This document shows positions 56,035 through 64,000 of a DNA stretch of 64,000 nt, piece by piece. The stretch comes from an uncultured Thalassotalea sp. (GTDB lineage Bacteria > Pseudomonadota > Gammaproteobacteria > Enterobacterales > Alteromonadaceae), in assembly GCA_947492575.1 (NCBI GenBank), contig CANLNK010000008.1, positions 121,929 through 185,928 on the forward strand, in the 5' to 3' direction. The notes beneath the pieces were generated by a model. That model did no database searches. It was not told the DNA's origin and saw only the letters and a list, made by a program, of their open reading frames with translations. The position numbers and the translations under genes are program-made. The stretch's first letter is position 1. The number at the start of each line of letters is the position of its first letter.

Positions 56035-56088
56035 TGGTTTTTATATAATTTTTCTTGTGCTCAGGCGAGATAACTATGGGAATGGGAA

Positions 56089-57072
56089 TTAACGCGTCAT
56101 TTTCTTTACGAAGACTACCACGAATAGCGCGATGGTAAAACTGCCTGTAAAGGCTTCTAGGGCGGCTATTGCGCGAGAAAGCCCGATTGGTGTAAAGTCG
56201 CCATAACCGAGCGTTGTAAAGGTAACGATCGAATAATAGAGGCATGAGAAAAAGAGCTCTATATTCTGTGTTGCTGAGGCATTGGCATCGAAGACTTGTA
56301 GTTCACCGTTGTAGTTGAGTCCGGTCATCGTGTAGAGAAACGCACAGCAAATTATCATACACACAGAAATGCCGACAATTCGCATGGGGGCTTCGCCATA
56401 ACCGCAAAAAAGATCGACGACCTTCGACGTAAAGCGCTTAATACTGAATCTCGGTTGTTGATATCGCCGCATAGTGAGCTCTTTGCGAATGAATGCACCA
56501 GCTAAAGTAAAGATACCTTCTTTTTCTGCATGCTTACGCAAATCACGATAGATTTCTTCAGCTTGTTCAAAGTAGTCGTTGGCTTCTACTTTTGCATTGG
56601 ATTTAGCTGCGGCTATACCTTTCTGTTCCTGAATTAAACGCTTACCAACTTTTATGTTTTCTATCTTTGTTTCAGACCAACGAGCGCCCAGTAAATTGCA
56701 ATTAACTAAGTTCGCACAGTTTAAACTGGCGAGACTGAGATCTGCCTTCATTAAACTGGCATTAGTTAAATTGGCATTAAAAAGATGAGCGCCGTTCAGC
56801 TTTGCTTTGTAGAAATCTGCATGAGAAAGGTCATAACCTTGCTTTTGGTGGTGATTAACCAGATCGATATTTTCTAGATTAGCCTGCTTTAATATGACCC
56901 CCCTTAGTAGACCGCCCGATTTAGCATACTCCTCTAGTTTTTCTCTTACACCGTCACCTGATTTATCCGCATTCCTATCATGCCAAAAACAAAAACCAGA
57001 ACTATCGGCTGGCGCTGTGCAATGGCAGCCGGACTCATCTGTGTAATTGCATAATTGGCTATTGGTATTCAT
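56089..57072 (-). CDS. pentapeptide-repeat potassium channel
   Basis: 327 residues in three parts. A Cys/His-rich N-terminus (CNYTDESGCHCTAPADSSGF then CFWHD) may bind a metal or act as a redox sensor. A pentapeptide-repeat helix (about 55-140, runs of A(N/D)LxxA such as AHLFNANLTNASLMKADLSL) precedes a linker helix, then a two-TM pore domain with the K+ selectivity filter TLGYGD at 287-292 and two flanking membrane helices. Soluble sensor plus ion channel in one chain suggests a ligand- or stress-gated channel. Upstream of the kelch gene. Confidence 0.85.
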   Translation of the reverse strand: MNTNSQLCNYTDESGCHCTAPADSSGFCFWHDRNADKSGDGVREKLEEYAKSGGLLRGVILKQANLENIDLVNHHQKQGYDLSHADFYKAKLNGAHLFNANLTNASLMKADLSLASLNCANLVNCNLLGARWSETKIENIKVGKRLIQEQKGIAAAKSNAKVEANDYFEQAEEIYRDLRKHAEKEGIFTLAGAFIRKELTMRRYQQPRFSIKRFTSKVVDLFCGYGEAPMRIVGISVCMIICCAFLYTMTGLNYNGELQVFDANASATQNIELFFSCLYYSIVTFTTLGYGDFTPIGLSRAIAALEAFTGSFTIALFVVVFVKKMTR

Positions 57073-57233
57073 ATCAAAAGTATAGATGCATCGCGTTAAT
57101 AAGAATAAATTTCGATGTATGTTTTTCGTAACATGCTGTTAAATAAATGTTAAATCTTGAGAAGGGAAATAAGCTAACAAAATGAATAAAAACTTGATTA
57201 ACCAAGCGATTTAATTCAGCTAAAATAAGATGT

Positions 57234-58370
57234 ATGAGGCGTTTTATTGTTGTTGTGCTGTTGTTCTTATGCACGTTGTTTAATGCATCGTTAAAAGCTG
57301 AGAACATCAAAGTTGTTTTTTTAAATCCGGGTCATCCATCTGGCGATGACACTGGTTTTTTTTGGTCCAGTGTAAACCGCTTTATGGAAGCCGCTGCCGA
57401 AGACTTAGATATTGAACTCACTACGCTATTTGCGCAACGAGACCACATATTAATGAAACAAATGGCAAAAGAGGTGGTGCAATACCAACCTGACTATGCC
57501 ATTGTCGTCAACGAGAAAGGAGCTGGCTTATCGGTAGTGCAAGAGCTGGCTGCTCATAATATTCCCATACTTATGCTGTTAAACGGGTTCACTAACGGTG
57601 AACTAGAAAGTTTGAGTGTCAATAAAAGAAAACTAATTTTGGGTAGTTTAATACCAGACAATTTTCTAGTTGGCCAAAAGCTAATGGCCGACCTCTTTGC
57701 AATCCATCAAGATAGATTGCCATCAGGAGTGAATAAAAAACTTAATGTGTTAGCTCTGCAAGGGGATTATCGCTCAGCAGCCGCGCTTGAGAGAAAAAGA
57801 GGAATGGAGTCTTTCATCAACGATACTCCTCAGTTAGTACTTGTGGATACGCCAGTGGCGCACTGGTCAAAAGACGAAGCTTACCGCAAGGTAAAAGGAA
57901 TTTTACGCTATCGAAATGTCGACATTATCTGGGCAGCTAACGACCCGATGGCTATCGGGGCGAGAAAAGCAATATTAGAAAGTGGTTTACCACATGTAGT
58001 AACGATTGGCGGTATTAACTGGGACAGACGAGGCGAGATTTTAGATATAGATGTCTCTTATGGTGGCCACGTAACCTTAGGTGCCAAGGCAATGGTTATG
58101 CTGCATGACTATCATTTTCAAGCAATTTCACGCTGTGAAATGACGGTAAAAATCGATATTTTTGTGAGCGACAATGGCCAACGTCTTGATAAGTTTTTAG
58201 CTAATACGACTGATATAGCGTTAGACAGTTTCGATTTTAGTCAATTTTCTAAGCGGGCTAGCCATCCTATTGCTTATGACGTACGCAGTTTTTTCTCAGA
58301 AGATCTTGAGTCGCTTACGCAAGGCCGCATGGTAACTAATGAGTTGAATACTTGCATTGTAAAAAATTGA
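57234..58370 (+). CDS. orphan sugar-type ABC substrate-binding protein
   Basis: 378 residues with a signal peptide (about 1-22, ends SLKA-EN) and a two-lobe type I periplasmic binding fold (IKVVFLNPGHPSGDDTGFFW at the start, VDIIWAANDPMAIGARKAIL in the second lobe). Similar to sugar-binding proteins, but no permease or ATPase genes flank it, so it may serve as a sensory input domain for a membrane signalling protein elsewhere. A terminator follows immediately. Divergent from the channel gene with about 160 bases between. Confidence 0.82.
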   Translation: MRRFIVVVLLFLCTLFNASLKAENIKVVFLNPGHPSGDDTGFFWSSVNRFMEAAAEDLDIELTTLFAQRDHILMKQMAKEVVQYQPDYAIVVNEKGAGLSVVQELAAHNIPILMLLNGFTNGELESLSVNKRKLILGSLIPDNFLVGQKLMADLFAIHQDRLPSGVNKKLNVLALQGDYRSAAALERKRGMESFINDTPQLVLVDTPVAHWSKDEAYRKVKGILRYRNVDIIWAANDPMAIGARKAILESGLPHVVTIGGINWDRRGEILDIDVSYGGHVTLGAKAMVMLHDYHFQAISRCEMTVKIDIFVSDNGQRLDKFLANTTDIALDSFDFSQFSKRASHPIAYDVRSFFSEDLESLTQGRMVTNELNTCIVKN

Positions 58371-58396
58371 CAACATTTGCCAGTAGATTCAGTACG

Positions 58397-58438
58397 AAAA
58401 AAAAGAGCTAACTCGATAACTCGACTTAGCTCTTTTTA
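58397..58438. terminator. bidirectional terminator (binding protein / DUF6702 operon)
   Basis: AAAAAGAGCTA / TAGCTCTTTTT with a 16-base loop and A/T runs on both sides. Confidence 0.82.
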
Positions 58439-58456
58439 TATAGGGTTGAAGCAGTG

Positions 58457-58969
58457 TTAGAACTTAACAACTAACCAGTCTTTATCGTCTTGGAAGTACA
58501 AGGTTTTAACATTCCCTTTGCCTTCGACATTAACCATATTGATTTGCATTGGCCAGATGTCACGTAAGCTGCCGTTGTATAGTTGCATGCCTTCTAAGTT
58601 AGCCGGCAATGGCGTGTCTTGGTAAACCCAGAAGAACTTACCTTCCACTTCATAACCAACGTTTGAAAGCGGTAATGCTTTACCGTCAAGTGTGCGTGCA
58701 AAAAATTGCTCTGCAACGTAGTCAGCAAATTGCTGCTGCGTTTCTTTCGAGTCAAGAATATCGGCAGTTTTATTAAATAAAGACTGCACAGCATGTTCCG
58801 TATCGTGAAGATAAAAACGATGCATAATCTCGACATGGTTCGAACGCTTATTCAACAAAACTGTCGTTTCAGCAGCTTTTTGTTGGTGAGCAAGGGCAGT
58901 GTTTGAAAACACTACGCTTGCTACCATTAGTAGGCTTGCTGAAAGAAAAAGACCTAGACCTTTCGGCAT
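58457..58969 (-). CDS. DUF6702 family exported protein
   Basis: 170 residues; signal peptide about 1-27 (ends TALA-HQ), then a beta-rich domain with VEIMHRFYLHDTEHAVQSL and the closing VKTLYFQDDKDWLVVKF. This matches DUF6702 as I know it. The start overlaps the stop of the M1 peptidase gene by one base (TAATG), so it is translationally coupled to it and probably acts with it in the periplasm. The function of the family is unknown. Confidence 0.8.
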   Translation of the reverse strand: MPKGLGLFLSASLLMVASVVFSNTALAHQQKAAETTVLLNKRSNHVEIMHRFYLHDTEHAVQSLFNKTADILDSKETQQQFADYVAEQFFARTLDGKALPLSNVGYEVEGKFFWVYQDTPLPANLEGMQLYNGSLRDIWPMQINMVNVEGKGNVKTLYFQDDKDWLVVKF

Positions 58970-61434
58970 TAGTTATCCTTTTTCTCTTCTTTCTTGTCTT
59001 TGTCTGACTCTTCGTCGGTTTTTAACTCAGTTTTGATATCTTGCATGATATCGCGAGCTACTTTCGACGTGCTCTTCTTACGCTTGTATGCTTCAACACG
59101 TGAAGGAACGATTTGACGTGGGTAGTGGTTATTTTCTACGTCAACGTCAGCCGTTTCCCAACCTGGATCAACAACAACGCTTGCTAGTTCTTTATCTTTA
59201 TCAGTGATGATAAGTTTGCGAACTTGCTTAGGTGTACGACGCCAGATTTCAGCTGGAATGTATTGGTCTTCAACAGTACCGTCTTTGTAAGTAAGTTGAA
59301 GAAGAATAGGCATTACCAAACCACCTTTGTTAGAGAATTCTAACACGTAGTAGTTTTTGTCTTCTTTCACAGCACGTTCAAATACTTCACGTTCCCATGG
59401 CTTCAAGCCTTTTAGGAATTTGTTGTACTTGTTACGTTCTTTGTTAGTTACTGTGAAACGGTCGTTTTCGTCGTAGAAGTCACGAATGTCAGGGTTACGG
59501 TCGATCCATAACTCTTTACCTTCCGCTTTGTTACGCTCAACAAATAATGAAGAAGGCTTGTCGTTTTCAATGTCACGTAAACGTGCGAAATCGATATCAG
59601 GGTTCTTCGTGTCTAAACGCATTTGGTAAACCTTGTCGATTGAAATGTCAACGTGGTCTGTTGAGTAGAACCAACCACGCCAGAACCAATCTAGGTCAAC
59701 ACCTGACGCTTCTTCCATTGTGCGGAAGAAATCTGATGGTGTAGGGCGTTTGAACATCCAGCGCTCTGAGTATTCTTTGAATGCGAAGTCGAATAGGTCA
59801 CGACCTAAGATTACTTCACGAAGAATGTTTAATGCAGCAGCAGGTTTTGTGTAAGCATTTGGACCAAGGCGTAAAACGCTATCAGATTGCGTCATAATTG
59901 GTACTTGGTTTTGAGACTTCATGTAGCCAACGATGTCACGCGGCTCAACACCCCAAGGAATGTTTGGATCCCATTCACGACCAGCAACACCATCTAAGAA
60001 GCTGTTTAAGCCTTCATCCATCCAAGTCCATTGACGCTCGTCAGAGTTAACGATCATTGGGAAGTAGATGTGACCAATTTCGTGAATAACAACACCGATT
60101 AGGAAACGCTTCTCTGCTTGAGAGTATGTGCGAGTACCATCGTCTTGTAAGTCAGTACGTGGACCGTTAAACGTGATCATTGGATATTCCATACCACCTA
60201 CAGGACCATTTACTGACTGTGCTGTAGGGTATGGGTAGTCGAATGAGTAACGTGAGTATACTTCCATCGTGTGGATTACAGACTCAGTAGAGTACTTCTT
60301 CCACAGATCGCCACCTTCAACAGGGAAGAAAGACATCGCCATTACGTGGTCTTGAACATCACCGCCTTGCTTGTAACCTTTAGCATCCCACATGAAAGTA
60401 CGTGATGAAGCCCAAGCGAAGTCACGAACGTTTTTCGCTTTGAACACCCAAGTTTTACGCTTGTCAGTGCCTTCTTTTTCGTTCTCTAACGCTTCTTCTT
60501 CAGTAACGATAAACACTGGACGTTTAGCTGTTTTAGCTTCTTCTAAACGGTCGCGTTGTGTTTTTGTTAATACGTCTTTAGGGTTAGAAAGAACACCCGT
60601 TGAGCTAACAATGTGGTCAGCAGGTACTTCGATTTCTACTTCGTAGTCACCGAATTCAAGCGTGAATTCACCACGACCTAAAAATTCTTTGTTGTTCCAA
60701 CCTTCGTAATCTGTGTAAGCGTGAAGGCGAGGGAACCATTGTGCTAGTAAGAAAATGTCGTTGCCATCTTCAAATTTCTCGTAACCAGCACGCGCTGATA
60801 CTGCGTCTTCTTCAACGATGTTGTAAGCAAAATCGATTGAGAATTCTACGTCATCACCAGATTTAAGCGGCTTAGGTAAGTCGATACGCATTTGCGTACC
60901 AACAATAGTGAAGTCGATAGCTTTACCACGGCTATCTTTTACTGCACTAATTTCATAACCCACTTCGTTATCAGCTAAGAATTGTTGGCGACGAAGAGCG
61001 CCTAAGCTAAGTTTCGCTGGCTTGCTCGCGCTGCCTGCAGAAGCTGAAGGACCGCGGTCACCAATACCACCAAAGTTTTGGCTCATGTTAGCGATCGAGT
61101 CATCTTTGAAGATGTTTTGATCTAACTGTACCCATAAGTATTTAAGTCTGTATGGAGAGTTGTTCTGGTAAGTGATTTTCTCACTAGCAGTTAATCGACG
61201 CTTTTCTTCATCTAAAGAGACTTTGATTTTGTAGTCGACTTTTTGTTGCCAATAATTTTCACCTGGCTCACCCGCGGCATTACGGTATACGTTTGGCGTT
61301 GGAAGCACTTCTTCTAATTGGCGGAACTTATCTTCAAAGTCGCCTTTCGTTTGCTTGATCGCCGATGCATAAACTGAAGTAGCCACTGTAAGTGGCAACA
61401 GAATAGCGAGCGCTAACGGTTTTCTTATTTTCAT
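58969..61434 (-). CDS. exported M1 family zinc metallopeptidase
   Basis: 821 residues. A signal peptide (about 1-24, ends VYA) precedes an M1 N-terminal beta domain and the catalytic domain. Zinc ligands are His451, His455 (HEIGHIYFP) and Glu474 (MDEGLNSF) with catalytic Glu452; GGMEYPMITF serves as the substrate-binding exopeptidase loop in place of GAMEN. The C-terminal tail is very charged (Lys/Glu/Asp). Distinct from pepN in subgroup and location; an envelope aminopeptidase is likely. Operon with the DUF6702 gene. Confidence 0.92.
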   Translation of the reverse strand: MKIRKPLALAILLPLTVATSVYASAIKQTKGDFEDKFRQLEEVLPTPNVYRNAAGEPGENYWQQKVDYKIKVSLDEEKRRLTASEKITYQNNSPYRLKYLWVQLDQNIFKDDSIANMSQNFGGIGDRGPSASAGSASKPAKLSLGALRRQQFLADNEVGYEISAVKDSRGKAIDFTIVGTQMRIDLPKPLKSGDDVEFSIDFAYNIVEEDAVSARAGYEKFEDGNDIFLLAQWFPRLHAYTDYEGWNNKEFLGRGEFTLEFGDYEVEIEVPADHIVSSTGVLSNPKDVLTKTQRDRLEEAKTAKRPVFIVTEEEALENEKEGTDKRKTWVFKAKNVRDFAWASSRTFMWDAKGYKQGGDVQDHVMAMSFFPVEGGDLWKKYSTESVIHTMEVYSRYSFDYPYPTAQSVNGPVGGMEYPMITFNGPRTDLQDDGTRTYSQAEKRFLIGVVIHEIGHIYFPMIVNSDERQWTWMDEGLNSFLDGVAGREWDPNIPWGVEPRDIVGYMKSQNQVPIMTQSDSVLRLGPNAYTKPAAALNILREVILGRDLFDFAFKEYSERWMFKRPTPSDFFRTMEEASGVDLDWFWRGWFYSTDHVDISIDKVYQMRLDTKNPDIDFARLRDIENDKPSSLFVERNKAEGKELWIDRNPDIRDFYDENDRFTVTNKERNKYNKFLKGLKPWEREVFERAVKEDKNYYVLEFSNKGGLVMPILLQLTYKDGTVEDQYIPAEIWRRTPKQVRKLIITDKDKELASVVVDPGWETADVDVENNHYPRQIVPSRVEAYKRKKSTSKVARDIMQDIKTELKTDEESDKDKKEEKKDN

Positions 61435-61523
61435 AGTACTGACGTTTCTTCTCTGGTTGTTATGATAAAAAATCGTGATAATGTAACATCAAATTACAAC
61501 AACAGATAGATCGCAGCGACAAA

Positions 61524-61555
61524 TCCCCGTTAATTCACGATAAACGGGGTTGGTT
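61524..61555 (-). terminator. probable terminator of the S4-domain gene
   Basis: Stem CCCCGTT / AACGGGG around a 10-base loop. It lies downstream of the S4 gene on the minus strand; the U-tract is weak, and the plus-strand side (GGTTTTT) looks slightly better. Confidence 0.5.
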
Positions 61556-61695
61556 TTTGATGAGATAACGCCATAGGATTGAAAAATCGACAAATTTTGC
61601 AACAGGCAACGGTGGCTATATCAGGGAAATAAAGGTTAGTAGGCGTGTGATTGCTGTTGTTTTTTTGTGGATTTGAGTGGATTTGGGCGATCTCG

Positions 61696-62196
61696 TTAGA
61701 AAGAAATCGCGCGTCGTTTGCCACTTTGTGGTGATGTCGGTTTAGGTTTTTTCTTTGCGTCTTTGGTGCTCTTTTTTGCACTGTTCTTGGCTTTGTTGCT
61801 GCCACCTAAACGCTTGTTGCTTGCTGATTTTGAATTGTCTTTTTTACTCGCCACACGAGGCTGCGGAGAAGGCTGATTTAATGCTTCTTGATAGTCGCCC
61901 AATGGCTGAACAACAGCATAATCGTCAGCAACTTCTGGCTCATCGAATGTCTCTTGCGTAGTTTCAGGTAACTCACCTGTAAACTGAACTTCGATGATGT
62001 TGTCGCCTAACTGAATGAAGTCACCACCGTAAACTTTTTTACGCTTTTGAAATTCAACTTCGTTGTTGAGTAAGACATACCCTTCACTGATCAATACCTT
62101 AGCTTCGCCTCCACCTGAAACTAGGTCAGCGATTTTAAGCAATTTGTAGAGCTCGATAGGTTGCTCGGTAATTTCAACTAAGTAAACAGTAGTCAT
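61696..62196 (-). CDS. S4-domain RNA-binding protein (YbcJ/RlmB-like small type)
   Basis: 166 residues. The N-terminal S4 RNA-binding domain (about 10-75, ELYKLLKIADLVSGGGEAKV and KVYGGDFIQLGDNIIEVQF) is like E. coli YbcJ. The second half is disordered and basic (SASNKRLGGSNKAKNSAKKS then KDAKKKPKPTSP), giving extra nonspecific RNA affinity. Probably a ribosome- or tRNA-associated factor. Monocistronic. Confidence 0.85.
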   Translation of the reverse strand: MTTVYLVEITEQPIELYKLLKIADLVSGGGEAKVLISEGYVLLNNEVEFQKRKKVYGGDFIQLGDNIIEVQFTGELPETTQETFDEPEVADDYAVVQPLGDYQEALNQPSPQPRVASKKDNSKSASNKRLGGSNKAKNSAKKSTKDAKKKPKPTSPQSGKRRAISF

Positions 62197-62344
62197 AGCG
62201 TTAAAAAAGTTTCAAATAATAGTTAAATTTTAACATAGGTAATAACTTAACGCATTTTTAATCTTTTCAATGGGTTGTATAAAAATTATTCAGCGAATGG
62301 AAAAAGGCGTTTGGGCTATTTTTTGATATTTCACAAAAAAGTAA

Positions 62345-62372
62345 TTGTTTATCAAAAGGTAACGTGTATAAT
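62345..62372 (+). promoter_or_regulatory. promoter of the DUF3718 gene
   Basis: TTGTTT at 62345-62350 and TATAAT at 62367-62372 with a 16-bp spacer; TSS would be near 62379, giving a leader of about 160 bases that repeats TTACGCAAA twice. Confidence 0.65.
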
Positions 62373-62542
62373 GCGCGCCGCAAGAAACGGCAAGGTATCT
62401 GAAAGGGTATTACGCAAAGCTTTCGGTCTAAGGTATTTGTTACGCAAATGCTATGATGGCGAAGTTACCTAATGCACTGGGCACCTTAATGCGCGTTTCA
62501 CTTTTTTTAATCTGTCGAATTGTTGTGTTAAGGATTTAACCC

Positions 62543-62890
62543 GTGAAAAAATTACTTCTTGTTCCTGCTGTTGCGTTACTTTCAACTGTTGCTGTTGTTC
62601 CTCAAGCGAATGCTTTTAACTTGGCAGAAAACCTTTGCCAATACGTAGCGGCAGACGACAAAAAGCGCCTACGTTCATTCCTTAAAGCAAACAACTTAAA
62701 GATCCGCAAAGTATTTGACGGTGTTCAGTGTAACGGTAAGAACCTACTTGCTTTCGCATCTGAAAGAAATGCAGTTGCAACAGGCAGCATGATGATCAGC
62801 AAGCTGCCAAAAGCAAAAGTGTCAGATATGTTATCTAGCATTACTTCAGCTGAGCTAACTGACGCAGCTAACAAGCGCATTGGCGGCTAA
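62543..62890 (+). CDS. DUF3718 family periplasmic protein
   Basis: 115 residues; signal peptide about 1-24 (ends ANA-FN), then a small helical domain with two conserved cysteines (ENLCQYVAADDK and DGVQCNGKNLL) likely disulfide-bonded. DUF3718 family, common in Alteromonadales and Vibrio relatives, function unknown. Promoter and terminator are both visible, so it is a complete single-gene unit. Confidence 0.85.
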   Translation: MKKLLLVPAVALLSTVAVVPQANAFNLAENLCQYVAADDKKRLRSFLKANNLKIRKVFDGVQCNGKNLLAFASERNAVATGSMMISKLPKAKVSDMLSSITSAELTDAANKRIGG

Positions 62891-62912
62891 TTCAAAAAAC
62901 CGTATTCCTAAG

Positions 62913-62936
62913 AGCGAGCTAAGGCTCGCTTTTTTT
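62913..62936 (+). terminator. intrinsic terminator of the DUF3718 gene
   Basis: AGCGAGC / GCTCGCT with a four-base loop and six T. Confidence 0.88.
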
Positions 62937-63162
62937 ATGGCTAGTTTTGCGCGTAGGTATATACAACGCTGGTCATTAGGTTCTCTACAATCTCTTACAT
63001 CAAATTCTTTGCGGTTCTTAAGTATCTCTTTCCAATATTCAACGTTATCTTAGCTGTTTTAAAGGCAAGCTATTCACAAATTTGATTAATGCCTCTTCAC
63101 GAGAATTATTAGGCAAAAGTTGTCTATCTGAATGGAGGTTTTAACGAAGAGTGGACTGGCTG
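62937..63162. other. intergenic region before the tRNA-end array
   Basis: No gene is seen. ATGGAGGTTTT near 63132 and GTGGACTGG near 63151 may be decayed remnants of an outermost array copy. Confidence 0.35.
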
Positions 63163-64000
63163 TGGAGGACAATGGACTTGAACCAATGATTTGGATCGGG
63201 TTGTAAAGAGTAGAAGGTGCTCGCACCGCTGTGCAATTCTATTAAATCTTGGAAAAAAAAAGTGGTTGACGATACTGGGCTTAAACCAGTGACTTGGATC
63301 GGGTTGTAAAGAGTAGAAGGTGCTCGTACCGCTCTTCAAAGCAATAACTATAAATAAATAGGTTGTTTGGAAGTCTAAGAAAGTAGTGTTGGACGATACT
63401 GGGTTTGAACCAGTGACTTGGATCGGGTTGTAAAGAGTAGAAGGTGCTCGCACCGCTGTGCAATTGTGTTAAATCTTGGAAAAGTTAGTGGTGGACGATA
63501 CTGGAATTGATCCACTGACTTGGCGCGGGTTGCAAAGAGTAGAAGGTGCTCGTACCGCTCCCCAAAGCAATAACTATAAGTAAATAGGTTGTTTGGAATT
63601 CTAAGAAAGTGGTAGTGGACGGTAAAGGGTTTGAACCAGTGACTTGGCGCGGGTTGTAAAGAGTAGAAGGTGCTCGCACCGCTGTTAAGGCAATAAGTAC
63701 AAGGAATAAATTGTTTGGTATTTTGAGAAAGTAGTGGTGGACGATACTGGGCTTGAACTAGTGACTTGGCGCGGGTTGTAAAGAGTAGAAGGTGCTCGCA
63801 CCGCTTTTAAAGCAATAACTATAAGGAAATAAATTGTTTGGTATTCTGAGAAAGTAGTGGTGGACGATACTGGGCTTAAACTAGTGACTTGGCGCGGGTT
63901 GTAAAGAGTAGAAGGTGCTCGCACCGCTTTTAAAGCAATAACTATAAGGAAATAAATTGTTTGGTATTCTGAGAAAGTAGTGGTGGACGATACTGGGCTT
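63163..64000 (-). repeat. tandem array of tRNA 3'-end-like units, cut by window edge
   Basis: Eight copies of a conserved core begin (plus coordinates) at 63166, 63266, 63390, 63492, 63616, 63738, 63861 and 63984. Read on the minus strand each core gives ACTGG-TTCAAGC-CCAGT (a 5-bp T-stem with 7-base loop), then ATCGTCC and ACCA, the 3' acceptor strand and CCA of a tRNA, preceded by GGTGCGAGCACC, a small hairpin, and CTTCTACTCTTTACAACC. No full cloverleaf can be drawn. Spacing alternates 100, 124, 102, 124, then is constant at 122-123. Copies near the right edge are almost identical and those on the left are diverged. ORFs within are spurious. Confidence 0.8.

Noticed and set aside
62275..62472. 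65-codon plus-strand ORF before the DUF3718 gene
   Set aside because: It spans the strong promoter and leader of the next gene, has no ribosome site and a composition unlike a protein.
63124..63924. Several minus-strand ORFs starting MRAPSTLYNP
   Set aside because: They translate the tRNA-end repeats. SNPVSSTT-type peptides are a familiar mis-annotation product of tRNA T-arm and acceptor sequence.
63163..64000. CRISPR array
   Set aside because: Units are 100-124 bp with conserved spacers and tRNA-like cores, not short repeats with unique spacers; no cas genes.

Overview
The window looks like chromosomal DNA of a marine gammaproteobacterium of the Alteromonadales, probably Colwelliaceae or a close relative such as Thalassotalea or Colwellia. 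That placement is inferred from low GC content, the family make-up (DUF2835 beside pepN, DUF1302/DUF1329, a PEP-CTERM protein, the large GDH, an HD-GYP regulator with a DUF3369 region) and E. coli-like synteny msrC-proQ-prc. Nearly all of it is ordinary housekeeping and envelope sequence; the accessory-looking parts are the two edges and a few intergenic repeats.

Layout. 1-102: half of an integron attC-like palindrome cut by the window edge. 348-7893: 2-methylcitrate operon (GntR regulator, prpB, prpC, acnD, prpF), with paired ATTGTCGACAAT operators around the promoter and two tandem-repeat arrays, one on each side of acnD. 8186-11564: porin, short PstS-like binding protein and chemotaxis receptor. 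11904-13181: FadL with a FadR-like operator. 13483-17787: SIMPL-domain protein, msrC, a small acidic protein, proQ, prc. 18067-22471: NhaC-type antiporter, pepN, DUF2835. 22792-29660: DUF1302, DUF1329, BNR-repeat protein and MMPL/RND transporter, a poorly characterised envelope system probably moving hydrophobic molecules. 30031-36000: giant NAD-glutamate dehydrogenase and pyrD.

36106-49792 is mostly on the minus strand: a coiled-coil membrane protein, ilvIH preceded by a valine-rich leader peptide and attenuator, then (plus strand) a DUF4136 lipoprotein and an HD-GYP response regulator, then an RND efflux pump, its adaptor and a TetR repressor. The TetR promoter and operators are separated from the gene by a 262-bp MITE-like element. 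yfbR (with HE in place of HD) and alaA follow. 50001-62890 holds an LRAT-like protein, an unknown membrane-anchored protein, a PEP-CTERM protein, proS, a kelch protein, a pentapeptide-repeat potassium channel, an orphan periplasmic binding protein, a DUF6702/M1 peptidase pair, an S4 RNA-binding protein and a DUF3718 protein. From 63163 to the right edge there is a tandem array of units carrying the 3' end of a tRNA (T-arm, acceptor 3' strand, CCA) on the minus strand.

How the genes work together: propionyl-CoA and fatty-acid use (prp operon, FadL), amino-acid catabolism and synthesis (GDH, AlaA, IlvIH) and envelope proteolysis and transport dominate. The signals most worth a second look are the tRNA-end array, the ilv attenuator, the MITE between efflux promoter and repressor gene, the arrays bracketing acnD, the attC-like edge and the DUF1302/DUF1329/BNR/MMPL operon.
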